Positions 51,835 through 60,200 of a stretch of DNA of 64,000 bases are shown here, piece after piece. Positions within the stretch are counted from its first letter, which is position 1. Every line of letters starts with the position of its first letter. Below the pieces are notes generated by a model that did not search any database, was not told where the DNA came from, and was given only the letters and a program-made list of their open reading frames with translations. The position numbers and the translations under genes were made by a program. The stretch is taken from NCBI RefSeq assembly GCF_001995255.1, contig NZ_MUZR01000002.1, forward strand, positions 1-64,000. Reading direction: 5' to 3'. Origin of the DNA: Thioalkalivibrio halophilus. Its GTDB lineage: Bacteria > Pseudomonadota > Gammaproteobacteria > Ectothiorhodospirales > Ectothiorhodospiraceae.

Positions 51835-52935
51835 TCAAAACACAGGCCCCGGGCGATTCCACCGTCTCCCGAAACGGGAACGGCGAAGATGGTTCAGCAG
51901 GACGGCGAACACCGCCGCGGGAAGCCTGCGAAGCTGGTCCGGAAATTCGAGGTCATAGGTTTTGAGTCTCTCGCGCACCGGATCCGTCAGATAGCCATCC
52001 GAATGAATCTGCACGGACTCCAGGCCCCAGTTGGCGTTGCCCTCGACCAACACCGGCCCCTCGGGGGTTACCACAATGTCCCAGCCCACGGACGGGGTGC
52101 CGGAGAAATTGGCGGCCACCCTCCTGGACAACTCGACGCAATCCTCCCAGTACGGGACCCGGGTTCCCGTAAAATGGACTTTCGAATCGGGGTGGACCTG
52201 GTACCAACGGCTCCCGGAGGTGGGACAGGACACTCCCTGACCCATGCGTCCGGTATCCGGATCGACATGAACGGACAGACTTCCCTTGTACCAGTTGTCT
52301 GCCATCGATCCGGCCGTGCCCAGCCGCAGGATGGAAAAATCAACGGTGATCGTGCCCGAGGTGTCATGAAAGGTGACGATCCGAACGCAGTTAATGCAGC
52401 TTGAATTGATCTTCTGCAGGTCGGCGTGCTGCTGCAGCCGCTGTTGTACAATCCAGCCGTCGTAACGGGTTCCATAGTAACGCCTGGTCGTGTTTCCCAG
52501 GCGCTCGAGGAATGCCCCCAGGTTGTCCACGGTTCCGCAAAATCGATGGATCTGCTCACCCTGCTGCCCCCCCCTGGGCTTGAAGATCCAGTCGACCTCG
52601 CCCCCGGGAGGGGCGAGCCCCACGAAATCTCTTTCCGTGGTCAGCGCTTCCTCGCTGACGGTCCGGCCGAAGACCGGATGGTAGAGACCCAGAGTTTCGG
52701 GCGTGGGGATGCCTAGGCCCGCGAAAACGAAATGGCTCAGCCATTTGTCTTCCAGAATGTGCTTCTGGCCACCCTGATTGACATGCGTTCGATACAGGCG
52801 ATGAAGCTGGCGGTGGTTCATGAACCGCACACATGCCTCCGGAGTCCGGTCACCGAGCCGGTAGAGCTCATACTCCGAACTCTTGAAGCCACTGCCCAGG
52901 ACTCGCATCTTGTGCAGTCTGGCCCGTGGGTTCAT
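51835..52935 (-). CDS. ATP-grasp enzyme (sugar-transfer-associated type)
   Basis: The 366-residue protein resembles the 'sugar-transfer associated ATP-grasp' family. The core is DWIFKPRGGQQGEQI (about 115-129), then INSSCINCVRIVTF, and an acidic metal site near the end in GWDIVVTPEGPVLVEGNANW. ATP-grasp ligases activate carboxylates as acyl phosphates and join them to amines. The ATG at 52935 overlaps the asparagine-synthase-like gene stop (ATGA), so the two enzymes are probably co-translated and may act in sequence. The open frame upstream is a shadow. The substrate is unknown. Confidence 0.8.
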   Translation of the reverse strand: MNPRARLHKMRVLGSGFKSSEYELYRLGDRTPEACVRFMNHRQLHRLYRTHVNQGGQKHILEDKWLSHFVFAGLGIPTPETLGLYHPVFGRTVSEEALTTERDFVGLAPPGGEVDWIFKPRGGQQGEQIHRFCGTVDNLGAFLERLGNTTRRYYGTRYDGWIVQQRLQQHADLQKINSSCINCVRIVTFHDTSGTITVDFSILRLGTAGSMADNWYKGSLSVHVDPDTGRMGQGVSCPTSGSRWYQVHPDSKVHFTGTRVPYWEDCVELSRRVAANFSGTPSVGWDIVVTPEGPVLVEGNANWGLESVQIHSDGYLTDPVRERLKTYDLEFPDQLRRLPAAVFAVLLNHLRRSRFGRRWNRPGPVF

Positions 52936-54674
52936 GGGAGGACCCCCTGGTGGTATCCGGTCGAGGGGGTCGCGCTCGCTTCCGGCACTGCCGTTGCGGC
53001 CTGCCTCGACTGCCGGGTCGCGGACTCCAGACGCGAGGCCGTCAGCATGCCCCCCAGGCAGTCGATCCGCTGCGGGCCCATGTTCCGCGGTGTGCGCAGC
53101 ACATCTTCGGGGGAATCGGTCGCGAGGATCGCGCGCAGCCATTCGGAACCGGAGAGTGTTCCCCGCGCAGTGGCACGAAAAAGGGGGTCATGCCGCGCCA
53201 GCCGGGCGAAATTGCCTTCCGGCGGCTGGAAAAACTGCCGGCCCGGCCAGACCCGGTTCAGGAACGGGCGGAGCTGGCGCACCGTGGCCTTGCCGAGCGA
53301 ACGTGGACGCGGACTCAGCAGCGGCAGCCCGGTCTTGTCATATGGGATGCCCGCCAGTTCGGGGCTGAGCCGCTGGATGATCCGCCGGTAAAGCCACGAG
53401 CCCTTGCGCAGTTGCCAGGGCAGGGCCAGAGCAAAGTCCATCAGCGCGTGGTCGAGCGCCGGGGTGCGCACATCCAGATAGTTCTGATTCAGGCGGACGA
53501 TGTTGTAGACCAGGCGTCGGCTGCGGTTCTCCAGATAGTGTCGCTGACTGGCCTCCAGGCCGGTGTCACCGGCGGGGAAGTCCTCGCGTATGCATTCCTC
53601 GACCCGACGCACTTGCGGGCTGTCGGGGCCAAAACCCAGGGCCGCAGCGTTGTAGCGAAGGCGCGCCAGATGTCCCTGGATCTGCTGTTCCCGCGATTGC
53701 TCGCACAGAAACGTGGCCTTGAACAGCAGATCCTGCAGGAACCCGTCGACCGTGGCGCGTGACCCGGTGGCGGCAAGTCTTCGCGCCGTCCCGACCAGAC
53801 GCCAGTGGCCGATATTGAAGTCGCCGGGGCCCAGGTCGGGGTTGAAACCAGGCGCATGGCGCATGTCGTCGGCCGAATCGAAACGTTCGATCGGGCGGCG
53901 GAGATGACGCCCGATCCGGCGGGCATAGGGCCATTCCACATTGGCCAGGTCGTGGCAATGAAAGAGCCGTGCGCACAAGGCCAGGTCCGGATGTAACGCC
54001 AGATTGCAGCGCGAGTCCAGACCGGCGGTCACCGGCATGGCCACCGTCTCCGGATCGAGGTCCGCCGCGTGCCGGACATGGGCCTGCCGGAGCCGTTCGG
54101 TGGCGGCTTCCAGCCACGGCTCGACCGACCCCGGGTCGCCGACCTCCGGGACGGGCGGCAGCCAGTAGCGATCACATACCGGGTCGGCCCCGGTGCCCGG
54201 GATACGGCAGCGGCTGGCCGGGGGCAACAGGTGCACATCCCGCAGCAGGGTGCGGCTGCCCCATGGGTGATCCAGGAAGATCGTGGTCAGCACCGCCGCC
54301 GGGTCGGGTTCGACCGCTCCCGGCAGGAGCCGGGCGACGTCGGCAAGACGGGTGGCGAAATAGAAGGTCCTGCCGCGGACGGCCCAGTGGACCGGGATGG
54401 TCCCGAGGCGGTCCGTAATGATCTCCATGCCGGCGGGCGTCCAGCGCAGCTCCAGCCACGAGCCGTCGCGCCGCGCGGGATCGGATGGCTGGTCCTGGAT
54501 CAGGTGGCGTTCCCCGATCACCACGCCCGTCGGGTCCCTGCGAACGGTGCAGGAAGGGTGACCCGGCTCGTACTGCAGGTGAAAACCCGGCCCCGTTTCC
54601 CAACACCAGCCGGCGGGTACCGCCGGAGCCGTTTCAGCGGCTCCGGGTCCAAAAGTGCCGCGCAGTTTCAACAT
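52932..54674 (-). CDS. Asparagine-synthase-like protein lacking the glutaminase Cys
   Basis: The 580-residue protein has an asparagine-synthase fold: a degenerate GATase II-like N-terminal half (1-170) and a PP-loop domain after about 185. It starts MLKLRG, so the Cys2 needed to release ammonia from glutamine is absent. The ATP loop reads TAGLDSR (216-222) instead of SGGxDSS. It could use another amine donor (as beta-lactam synthetase does) or work without glutaminase activity. It overlaps the ATP-grasp gene by 4 bases and follows the flippase gene by 13 bases. A canonical version with Cys2 and SGGVDSS is encoded at 35772. Confidence 0.82.
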   Translation of the reverse strand: MLKLRGTFGPGAAETAPAVPAGWCWETGPGFHLQYEPGHPSCTVRRDPTGVVIGERHLIQDQPSDPARRDGSWLELRWTPAGMEIITDRLGTIPVHWAVRGRTFYFATRLADVARLLPGAVEPDPAAVLTTIFLDHPWGSRTLLRDVHLLPPASRCRIPGTGADPVCDRYWLPPVPEVGDPGSVEPWLEAATERLRQAHVRHAADLDPETVAMPVTAGLDSRCNLALHPDLALCARLFHCHDLANVEWPYARRIGRHLRRPIERFDSADDMRHAPGFNPDLGPGDFNIGHWRLVGTARRLAATGSRATVDGFLQDLLFKATFLCEQSREQQIQGHLARLRYNAAALGFGPDSPQVRRVEECIREDFPAGDTGLEASQRHYLENRSRRLVYNIVRLNQNYLDVRTPALDHALMDFALALPWQLRKGSWLYRRIIQRLSPELAGIPYDKTGLPLLSPRPRSLGKATVRQLRPFLNRVWPGRQFFQPPEGNFARLARHDPLFRATARGTLSGSEWLRAILATDSPEDVLRTPRNMGPQRIDCLGGMLTASRLESATRQSRQAATAVPEASATPSTGYHQGVLP

Positions 54675-54687
54675 GATGATGCCCCCA

Positions 54688-56220
54688 TTACGACACCTCT
54701 CCGAAGTGGGATTGATTGCCGGACAGTCGACACGCCCAGCGTCGGTTCAGGACATTCCGGTCCACGGCCATCTGAAGGGCACGCATTTCGGGTCCTTCCG
54801 GCCGCCCGGATGCAAACCAGAGCCCTGCCAGCACAAGGGCATACGTGAGCCCCCCGAGAGGGATCAGCAACAGCAGATGCAGGGCGGCGATGGCGGAACT
54901 GGTGACGCCCGGGAGTGCGGCGACGGTGCCCAGCAAGGTCGCCAGCATCACCAGCGAAGCCAGCACCGGGCGCCAGATCACAGCGAAGAAATCCCTGCTC
55001 GGCATCCGGAGGAAATGCGAAACCAGCATCACGCCGAAAGGCATCAGGGCGCTGGAGGCGAAGACCTTCGACCACACGGCGATTTCCAGCCCGTGACCGG
55101 CCCACAACAGGTACGCCATCAGAGGCAGCGTCAACAGGACATCGGCCAGGATGAAAATGCCGACCCAGTACGGCTTGTTGAGGGCCATGAACAGTGAAAA
55201 ACGATTGCCATGCAGGATCCGCGTGGCACCCAGAATGGCCAGCACCTGGATCAGTGGGATGGTCACCAGCCAGTTCTCGCCCAGAAGAAGCCATACCATG
55301 GGTTCGGCCACGCCCACCATGCCGAGCGCTGCGGGGACGGTAACCAGGGTCACCAGGCCCTGGGCCAGCAGATAGCCCCGGCGCAGGCGCGGCAAGTCGT
55401 GCGCCACCTTTGCAAAGCCGGGGAACACGGCCCGCATGATCGGCGCATAAAGCTCCGAGGACGGGAGTTTTGCGATATCCGATGCGACCCGGTAGGCACC
55501 GAGACCATCCGCCCCCACGAGACGGCCGACAATCCAGTCCGGCCCCCTGCCCTGCGCGTACATGGCCACGTTGTTGAACGTGACCCAGGCGGAAAATCCG
55601 ATCAGGTCCCGCCAGCCGGACAAGTCCGAACGCGGCCGGAACGGGTGCATCGCGTAGCTCAGGCTCAACCCCACGAACGCCGACGTCAGGGAGCCGAGGA
55701 CCAGTGCCCAGTAGCTCTGAAGGTAGAACCCCATGGCAATGGTCACGGCCACCGCCGACGCCTTCTTGCCGAAGCCGAACAGGAATTCCTTGCGGAACGT
55801 GAGCTCCTTGCGGAAGGCGACGATGCCGATGTTCTCGAACCCGTGCATGAACGAGATGGCGGCAAAGGCGTAGACAATCATCTCCACCCGGGCATCATCA
55901 AAGAACACCGCCGCATGCGGCGCCGCCAGCACCAGCGCCAGCGCACCCATTGACTGGTACACCAGCTTGATGGTCCAGGCCGTGTCGTAATGCCGCCGTT
56001 CCGCCTTCTGGTCGCGGATCAGGGCCAGATCCAGCCCGAAGGCACCGACCATCTCGATCAGGGCGTACAGGGCGAAGGCCATCGCCACCAGGCCGAAGTC
56101 CTCCGGCACCAGCAGCCGCGCGAGGATCACCGTACTGATCAGGCCCATGAAGCGCTGGAAGGTGCGCAGGCCCATCATCCAGGCGGCACCACCCGCCACC
56201 TTGTCGCCGAGGTCCTTCAT
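54688..56220 (-). CDS. Polysaccharide flippase (Wzx/MOP superfamily)
   Basis: The 510-residue protein has about 12-14 membrane segments and the typical start GAAWMMGLRTFQRFMGLIST, with ILARLLVPEDFGLVAMA. It belongs to the lipopolysaccharide biosynthesis (MviN/Wzx-like) branch and would flip the undecaprenyl-linked repeat unit to the periplasm. No second flippase is seen in the window, so this is probably the exporter of the XrtA polysaccharide unit. It starts 37 bases after the QueC-like gene. The length is usual for the family. Confidence 0.92.
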   Translation of the reverse strand: MKDLGDKVAGGAAWMMGLRTFQRFMGLISTVILARLLVPEDFGLVAMAFALYALIEMVGAFGLDLALIRDQKAERRHYDTAWTIKLVYQSMGALALVLAAPHAAVFFDDARVEMIVYAFAAISFMHGFENIGIVAFRKELTFRKEFLFGFGKKASAVAVTIAMGFYLQSYWALVLGSLTSAFVGLSLSYAMHPFRPRSDLSGWRDLIGFSAWVTFNNVAMYAQGRGPDWIVGRLVGADGLGAYRVASDIAKLPSSELYAPIMRAVFPGFAKVAHDLPRLRRGYLLAQGLVTLVTVPAALGMVGVAEPMVWLLLGENWLVTIPLIQVLAILGATRILHGNRFSLFMALNKPYWVGIFILADVLLTLPLMAYLLWAGHGLEIAVWSKVFASSALMPFGVMLVSHFLRMPSRDFFAVIWRPVLASLVMLATLLGTVAALPGVTSSAIAALHLLLLIPLGGLTYALVLAGLWFASGRPEGPEMRALQMAVDRNVLNRRWACRLSGNQSHFGEVS

Positions 56221-56257
56221 GACCTGTCCCGTCCGGTTCTTGTCACGGGAAACATGA

Positions 56258-57085
56258 TCAATAACCGCGCAGTTTCAGTCGGGCCCAGCGTTTTGCGCGA
56301 TACCCTCGCGGCAGAAACTCGAGCATGCGGGCAATCCTGTTGTTCAGCCGGGATCGCCACGGCAGGCGATACCCCACCCCCTTTGAGATTGTCATGCGGC
56401 ACGGCACGCAAAACCCGCATGGCTGCCCCGCACGCGTCGGCATGTGGCAGAACCAGGTCTGCTCCAGCAGATCCAGGAATCCGTGGTCTCGGGCGTGTTC
56501 GCGCATCTCGGCCTTGCCGATATGCAGTGTCGGAAAACTGAACAGATTGAACAGACTTTCCGGCGCCTCCTCGTCCAGGTACGGGCGTACAGGTTCCCGT
56601 TTGTATTCACGTATTCCGCTATTCAGTCGGGGATCAAGAAAATAGAAATCCTCATTATGCTGGACGCAGACTTCGATGCCCTCCAGTGCGTTCTGCCGCA
56701 CCAGCTCCGCCAGCCATATATATTGCGGGCCGATCCCCCGGGTTTCCTGCAGCTTCTCGAATTTCTTTTGCAACACCGGATCCGGCCGTGCGGCGGCGGC
56801 GTGAAGGACCTGTAATGCCAGAAGACGCCCGCCCGTGGCACGTTCGTTGATTGCAAGACGCAAGCGATCCATGACGGCGAGTTCCTGGCCGATCGACTGT
56901 CGGTTCTCGTCACGTACATACCAGGGCTCAACCGTTTCCCCGTAATGAAGAACCAGATCCAGCACCCGGAAAGTCGAGTCCCAGCCACCGGTCCAGAATA
57001 TCCTGCGCGGGGGCGGTGAACCGGAGGATGAACCGTCCGGCTGCGGGAACCCGGCCGATCGAGCTTTGGGAGTTGCGTTAGTCAA
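56258..57085 (-). CDS. QueC-like PP-loop protein, copy 1
   Basis: The 275-residue protein has an ATP PP-loop variant TGGWDST (32-38) and a C-terminal four-Cys cluster C213-x9-C223-x2-C226-x2-C229 (CGFCVPC). Both are landmarks of 7-cyano-7-deazaguanine synthase (QueC), which uses ATP to turn a carboxylate into an amide and then a nitrile. Other QueC features are not recognisable, so the substrate is probably different. I chose TTG at 57085 because AGGAG is 9 bases upstream; a GTG at 57145 is the only longer choice. It heads a minus-strand operon with the flippase, asparagine-synthase-like and ATP-grasp genes. A paralogue is at 58363. Confidence 0.72.
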   Translation of the reverse strand: MTNATPKARSAGFPQPDGSSSGSPPPRRIFWTGGWDSTFRVLDLVLHYGETVEPWYVRDENRQSIGQELAVMDRLRLAINERATGGRLLALQVLHAAAARPDPVLQKKFEKLQETRGIGPQYIWLAELVRQNALEGIEVCVQHNEDFYFLDPRLNSGIREYKREPVRPYLDEEAPESLFNLFSFPTLHIGKAEMREHARDHGFLDLLEQTWFCHMPTRAGQPCGFCVPCRMTISKGVGYRLPWRSRLNNRIARMLEFLPRGYRAKRWARLKLRGY

Positions 57086-57173
57086 TGCAACAATCTCCTG
57101 AAGTGAGCCACGCAGTTGAATATATTTTTCACCTTCGGAACACACACGGGGATCCCACCGGGTCTGTTATCGT

Positions 57174-57219
57174 TATAATGGAACCCCAGCCATGTACTGG
57201 CGACCGAAACTCGGGGGAG
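57174..57219 (+). promoter_or_regulatory. Promoter -10 and ribosome binding site of the CapA-like gene
   Basis: A perfect TATAAT (57174-57179) and GGGGGAG (57213-57219) precede the TTG start at 57226. The -35 hexamer is weak (GATCCC). This arrangement decides the start: an in-frame ATG at 57178 would overlap the -10 box. Confidence 0.5.
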
Positions 57220-57225
57220 TCCAAA

Positions 57226-58338
57226 TTGAAACTGATATTCACCGGTGATACCCGACTGATTCGAACTCCCGGCACGGAACAGGCAGGCAAACCGCAATCG
57301 CCCTTCGCACGCGTGCAGCACCTTTTGCAGGGCGCGGATGTCCTCTCCGGGAACCTTGAATGCTTCTTCACCGAGGACCTCGAGAACCAGAAGGGACTGT
57401 GGAAACACCCGAAAGTCCTGCGTGCCGACCCCGCGATGGCGACGACCCTGGTGGAGGCCGGATTCAGCATCCTGAATCTCGCCAACAACCATATGATGGA
57501 CGGCGGGCCTCAGGGACTGGAGACAACCACGGACACCCTGAACCGGATCGGCCTTCCGTGGTCGGGGGCGGGCCGCGGGCACGGGCAGGCGATCGCGCCG
57601 GCATGGCTGGAACGTGGCGGGCGGACATTGGCCTTCATTGGAGCGGGCGACAACTCTCACGATTACGCCGGGCCGGAGACTCCCGGCGTGGCCCCGATGG
57701 AACCCTTCGGGGACCTTCTCCAGCGCACCCGGGAGGCTGCAGAACAGGCCGACATCGTCGTGGTGCAGCTGCATGCGGACCTCGAGTTCAGCTACGCGCC
57801 GGCGCCGTACCGGGTGAAGCTCAGCCGCGCGCTGATCGACCACGGGGCCACGCTGGTGATCCAGCACCATCCACATGTGGTCCAGGGCGTGGAGCGTTAC
57901 CGGAACGGCCTCATCGCGTACTCGCTGGGCAACTTTGTGTTCAACGTCCGTGGCAACGCCTATCAGGAAGGTTTTCCCGAGGCCCGTTACGGGTGGATCC
58001 TTTCGGTGGATCTGGATCCCGCCACCCATGGCGTGACCGGCTGGGACATGGAGCCGGTGTGGATTGCGGACGATCATCGGCCGGAACCCATCGAGGGAGC
58101 GCCGCGCGAGACCGCCCTGCGGGATTTTGCCGGCCGCTGTGCGGTACTGCGGTCCTCCCGGCAGTTGCGGCGCGCGTGGCTCGGGAGAAGCTGGCGGGAA
58201 GCTCGCTACCATGCGCTGATGGCCTACTACAAAAGCCGCCGCGGACGCCCGGGTGCCGCAATGCTGGACCTCCTGGACCTGCCGATGCGGCCACGCAACC
58301 GCTTCTGGCTGCGAGCACTTCCGCTTCTCGGACGTTGA
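57226..58338 (+). CDS. CapA-family (PGA_cap) metallophosphatase-fold protein
   Basis: The 370-residue protein starts LKLIFTGDTRLIR (read with TTG as Met) and has SGNLECFF, LNLANNHMMD, the CapA-type HADLEFSY (HWGxE in many relatives), QHHPHVVQG and YSLGNFVFN. These are the calcineurin-like metal-binding motifs of the CapA/PgsA family, linked to poly-gamma-glutamate capsules and to other polymers. There are no signal peptide or membrane segments, so it may act in the cytoplasm. No PgsB or PgsC is in the window, so poly-gamma-glutamate is not expected. It is the only plus-strand gene between two minus-strand operons and separates the two QueC-like copies. Confidence 0.85.
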   Translation: MKLIFTGDTRLIRTPGTEQAGKPQSPFARVQHLLQGADVLSGNLECFFTEDLENQKGLWKHPKVLRADPAMATTLVEAGFSILNLANNHMMDGGPQGLETTTDTLNRIGLPWSGAGRGHGQAIAPAWLERGGRTLAFIGAGDNSHDYAGPETPGVAPMEPFGDLLQRTREAAEQADIVVVQLHADLEFSYAPAPYRVKLSRALIDHGATLVIQHHPHVVQGVERYRNGLIAYSLGNFVFNVRGNAYQEGFPEARYGWILSVDLDPATHGVTGWDMEPVWIADDHRPEPIEGAPRETALRDFAGRCAVLRSSRQLRRAWLGRSWREARYHALMAYYKSRRGRPGAAMLDLLDLPMRPRNRFWLRALPLLGR

Positions 58339-58339
58339 T

Positions 58340-58370
58340 GGCAGTGCGGGGCTATCCATGCCCTACTGCC
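58340..58370. terminator. Inverted repeat between convergent genes, possible bidirectional terminator
   Basis: GGCAGT (58340-58345) pairs with ACTGCC (58365-58370), and an inner GGGC (58349-58352) pairs with GCCC (58360-58363). It lies across the ends of the CapA-like and second QueC-like genes. No T-run follows on either strand, so termination strength is doubtful. Confidence 0.35.
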
Positions 58371-59151
58371 CCCTGACCTTGCGTGTGGCGCGGGTCTCCT
58401 GCCATTGACGGCAGCGCCACTGGAGCCCGACGGGCAGGGTGCGTACCGCCCGCTCGATCGCCCAGTAGCGCGTTTTTCCGATCCATCCCAGTCTCGCGCC
58501 CTCCTCCTTGCGCTCAAGCATCAGGACGCATGGGCGGCATGTGCCGCAGGGATGACGTCCCCGAACGGGGCTGTGACAGAAACAGGTTTTCGCCAGCACC
58601 TCGTCCCAGCCCCGTTCCGTCGCCTCCTGCCGCAACCGGGCGTCGCTACGCTGGATAAGCGGCAAGACGAACCCGCCCAGCAGGACGGCGACAGCCCCCG
58701 CGTCGGGCGCCACCCGAAAAGCCGGAACCGTGTCTTGCCCGACGGGCACCAGGAACGGCCCGACGATGGGGTACAGGCTTCCCTTCTCCACGCTCAGTTC
58801 AATCCCGTCCAGACCTTCAGCCTTCACCAGCATCGCGAGCCAGCGATACTGATTGCCGAGGCGGTTCTGTCGGGTGATGGTCAGAAAGGCTTCATCGATG
58901 TCCGGATCGGGAGGGATCTCTTCACGCCGATACAGGACCGGTTCCCGGATCCGGCCGGGCTCCGCGTAGCCGCCAGCCTCCAGGTGCTGCGTGAGCTGCC
59001 GGATGGTGGCGAGCTCCATCGCGGACGAGGCGCGACGGGGATCGATCACGTAACGGGGCTGTATGGGCCCCACTGTGGTGGTCAGCAACTCCATCACCCG
59101 GAAGGTCGAGTCCCAGCCCCCGGTCCAGAAGATCTCGGTGGCCCCGCTCAT
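58363..59151 (-). CDS. QueC-like PP-loop protein, copy 2
   Basis: This 262-residue paralogue of the gene at 56258 starts MSGATEIFWTGGWDSTFRVM. The PP-loop TGGWDST is at 10-16 and the Cys cluster C192-x9-C202-x2-C205-x2-C208 has the same spacing as in copy 1. The compact N-terminus shows that the PP-loop is normally close to the start, which supports the shorter start chosen for copy 1. The ATG at 59151 overlaps the GT2 stop (ATGA) with GGAG upstream. The long open frame upstream is a shadow of that GT2 gene. It is the last gene of the operon beginning with the sulfotransferase. Confidence 0.75.
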   Translation of the reverse strand: MSGATEIFWTGGWDSTFRVMELLTTTVGPIQPRYVIDPRRASSAMELATIRQLTQHLEAGGYAEPGRIREPVLYRREEIPPDPDIDEAFLTITRQNRLGNQYRWLAMLVKAEGLDGIELSVEKGSLYPIVGPFLVPVGQDTVPAFRVAPDAGAVAVLLGGFVLPLIQRSDARLRQEATERGWDEVLAKTCFCHSPVRGRHPCGTCRPCVLMLERKEEGARLGWIGKTRYWAIERAVRTLPVGLQWRCRQWQETRATRKVRGQ

Positions 59152-60197
59152 CTCGATGCTCCGGTTGTCGAATCGCTCCGGCCTGCACCGGGAAGCAGGA
59201 ATCGCCCGCTCCGGACCCCACTGGCGAGGATTGCGTAAAGGGCCGTCCTCACGTGTCCGGGACGGGCCCGCCAGGCGCCGATGAAGGAAGGTGCGGCCGC
59301 AGCCTTCTGCCCGTTCCAGAACAGGTTGTAGCCCATAGCGAAATGGAGCCGGAATCGACGGTGCCGCAGTTCTTCGGGGGTGATGGCGCTGCCATCCGGC
59401 CCGACCCGACCCCAGCGGGCGATGGCGGACTCCAGCACCATCAGCGCGTAATTGACGGGCGCCCAGCGCCGGGTCGCGCTTTCGGCATGCCGCCGGTACA
59501 GGGCATAGGGCCGCGCCAGGGTCAGGATGGGCGTCAGGCGGGAAGCGCGAATCCAGTAATCGTAATCCTGTGCCAGGCGCAGATCCTCGCGGAATTCGCC
59601 CACCATATCGGCCAGTTCGCGGCGCATCAGCACCGTTCCGGTCCAGACCATGGTGTCCAGCAACAGGCGGTGATAGATCCAGCCCGAGCGTTCGGGATCG
59701 AGGGCGTCGGAGTCTTGCGCCTGCGTTGCGGCCGCATGTCGGTTCGGGCTGGACCACTGCCCCGAATCATCCGGATACCAGCGGATGAAATTGCTCGCGA
59801 CCATGGCGGATTCCGGGTGGTTTCTCAGGCAACGGATCTGTGCCTGCAACTTGCCCGGTAGCCAGACGTCATCGCCATCGAGATACGCAATCAGTTCGCC
59901 TTTCGCCTCGCGCAGGCCTACATTGCGGCTGGCACCGGCTCCACTGGATGCCCGGGCGGTTTCCAGCAGCCGGACGGGCCCGTCGAAACGCGCGGCAACC
60001 TGCCGGGTGTGGTCGCTCGAACCGTCATCGATCACCAGGATTTCGATGGCTTCGTGCCCCTGATCCATCACGCTCTGCAGCGCCTCTTCCAGATAGACGG
60101 CGCAGTTGCACGCCGGGACGATGACGGATACACACGGGTGATCCGTCAGCGGCGGCCGGTCCGATGTGAGCAGGGTGTGAGCCACGGGCGAATTCAT
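59148..60197 (-). CDS. GT2-family glycosyltransferase, copy B
   Basis: This 349-residue GT-A enzyme has VSVIVPACNCAVYLEEAL (about 23-40), LVIDDGSSDHT, YLDGDDVWLPGK and AQDYDYWIRASR. It shares these and most of its acceptor-domain layout (GWIYHRLLL, VLMRREL, ARWGRVGPDGS) with copy A at 45035, so the two are recent paralogues. It probably adds a related sugar. It lies 3 bases downstream of the O-antigen-ligase-like gene and overlaps QueC-like copy 2 by 4 bases. Confidence 0.88.
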   Translation of the reverse strand: MNSPVAHTLLTSDRPPLTDHPCVSVIVPACNCAVYLEEALQSVMDQGHEAIEILVIDDGSSDHTRQVAARFDGPVRLLETARASSGAGASRNVGLREAKGELIAYLDGDDVWLPGKLQAQIRCLRNHPESAMVASNFIRWYPDDSGQWSSPNRHAAATQAQDSDALDPERSGWIYHRLLLDTMVWTGTVLMRRELADMVGEFREDLRLAQDYDYWIRASRLTPILTLARPYALYRRHAESATRRWAPVNYALMVLESAIARWGRVGPDGSAITPEELRHRRFRLHFAMGYNLFWNGQKAAAAPSFIGAWRARPGHVRTALYAILASGVRSGRFLLPGAGRSDSTTGASR

Positions 60198-60200
60198 CCT

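Noticed and set aside
57226-58338. CapA-like gene as evidence for poly-gamma-glutamate capsule
   Set aside because: No PgsB/CapB ligase or PgsC partner is present in the window, and CapA-fold proteins occur in unrelated polymer loci.
59152-59757. 5' extension of QueC-like copy 2
   Set aside because: It is a shadow of the GT2 gene; the ATGA overlap and ribosome binding site at 59151 mark the real start.
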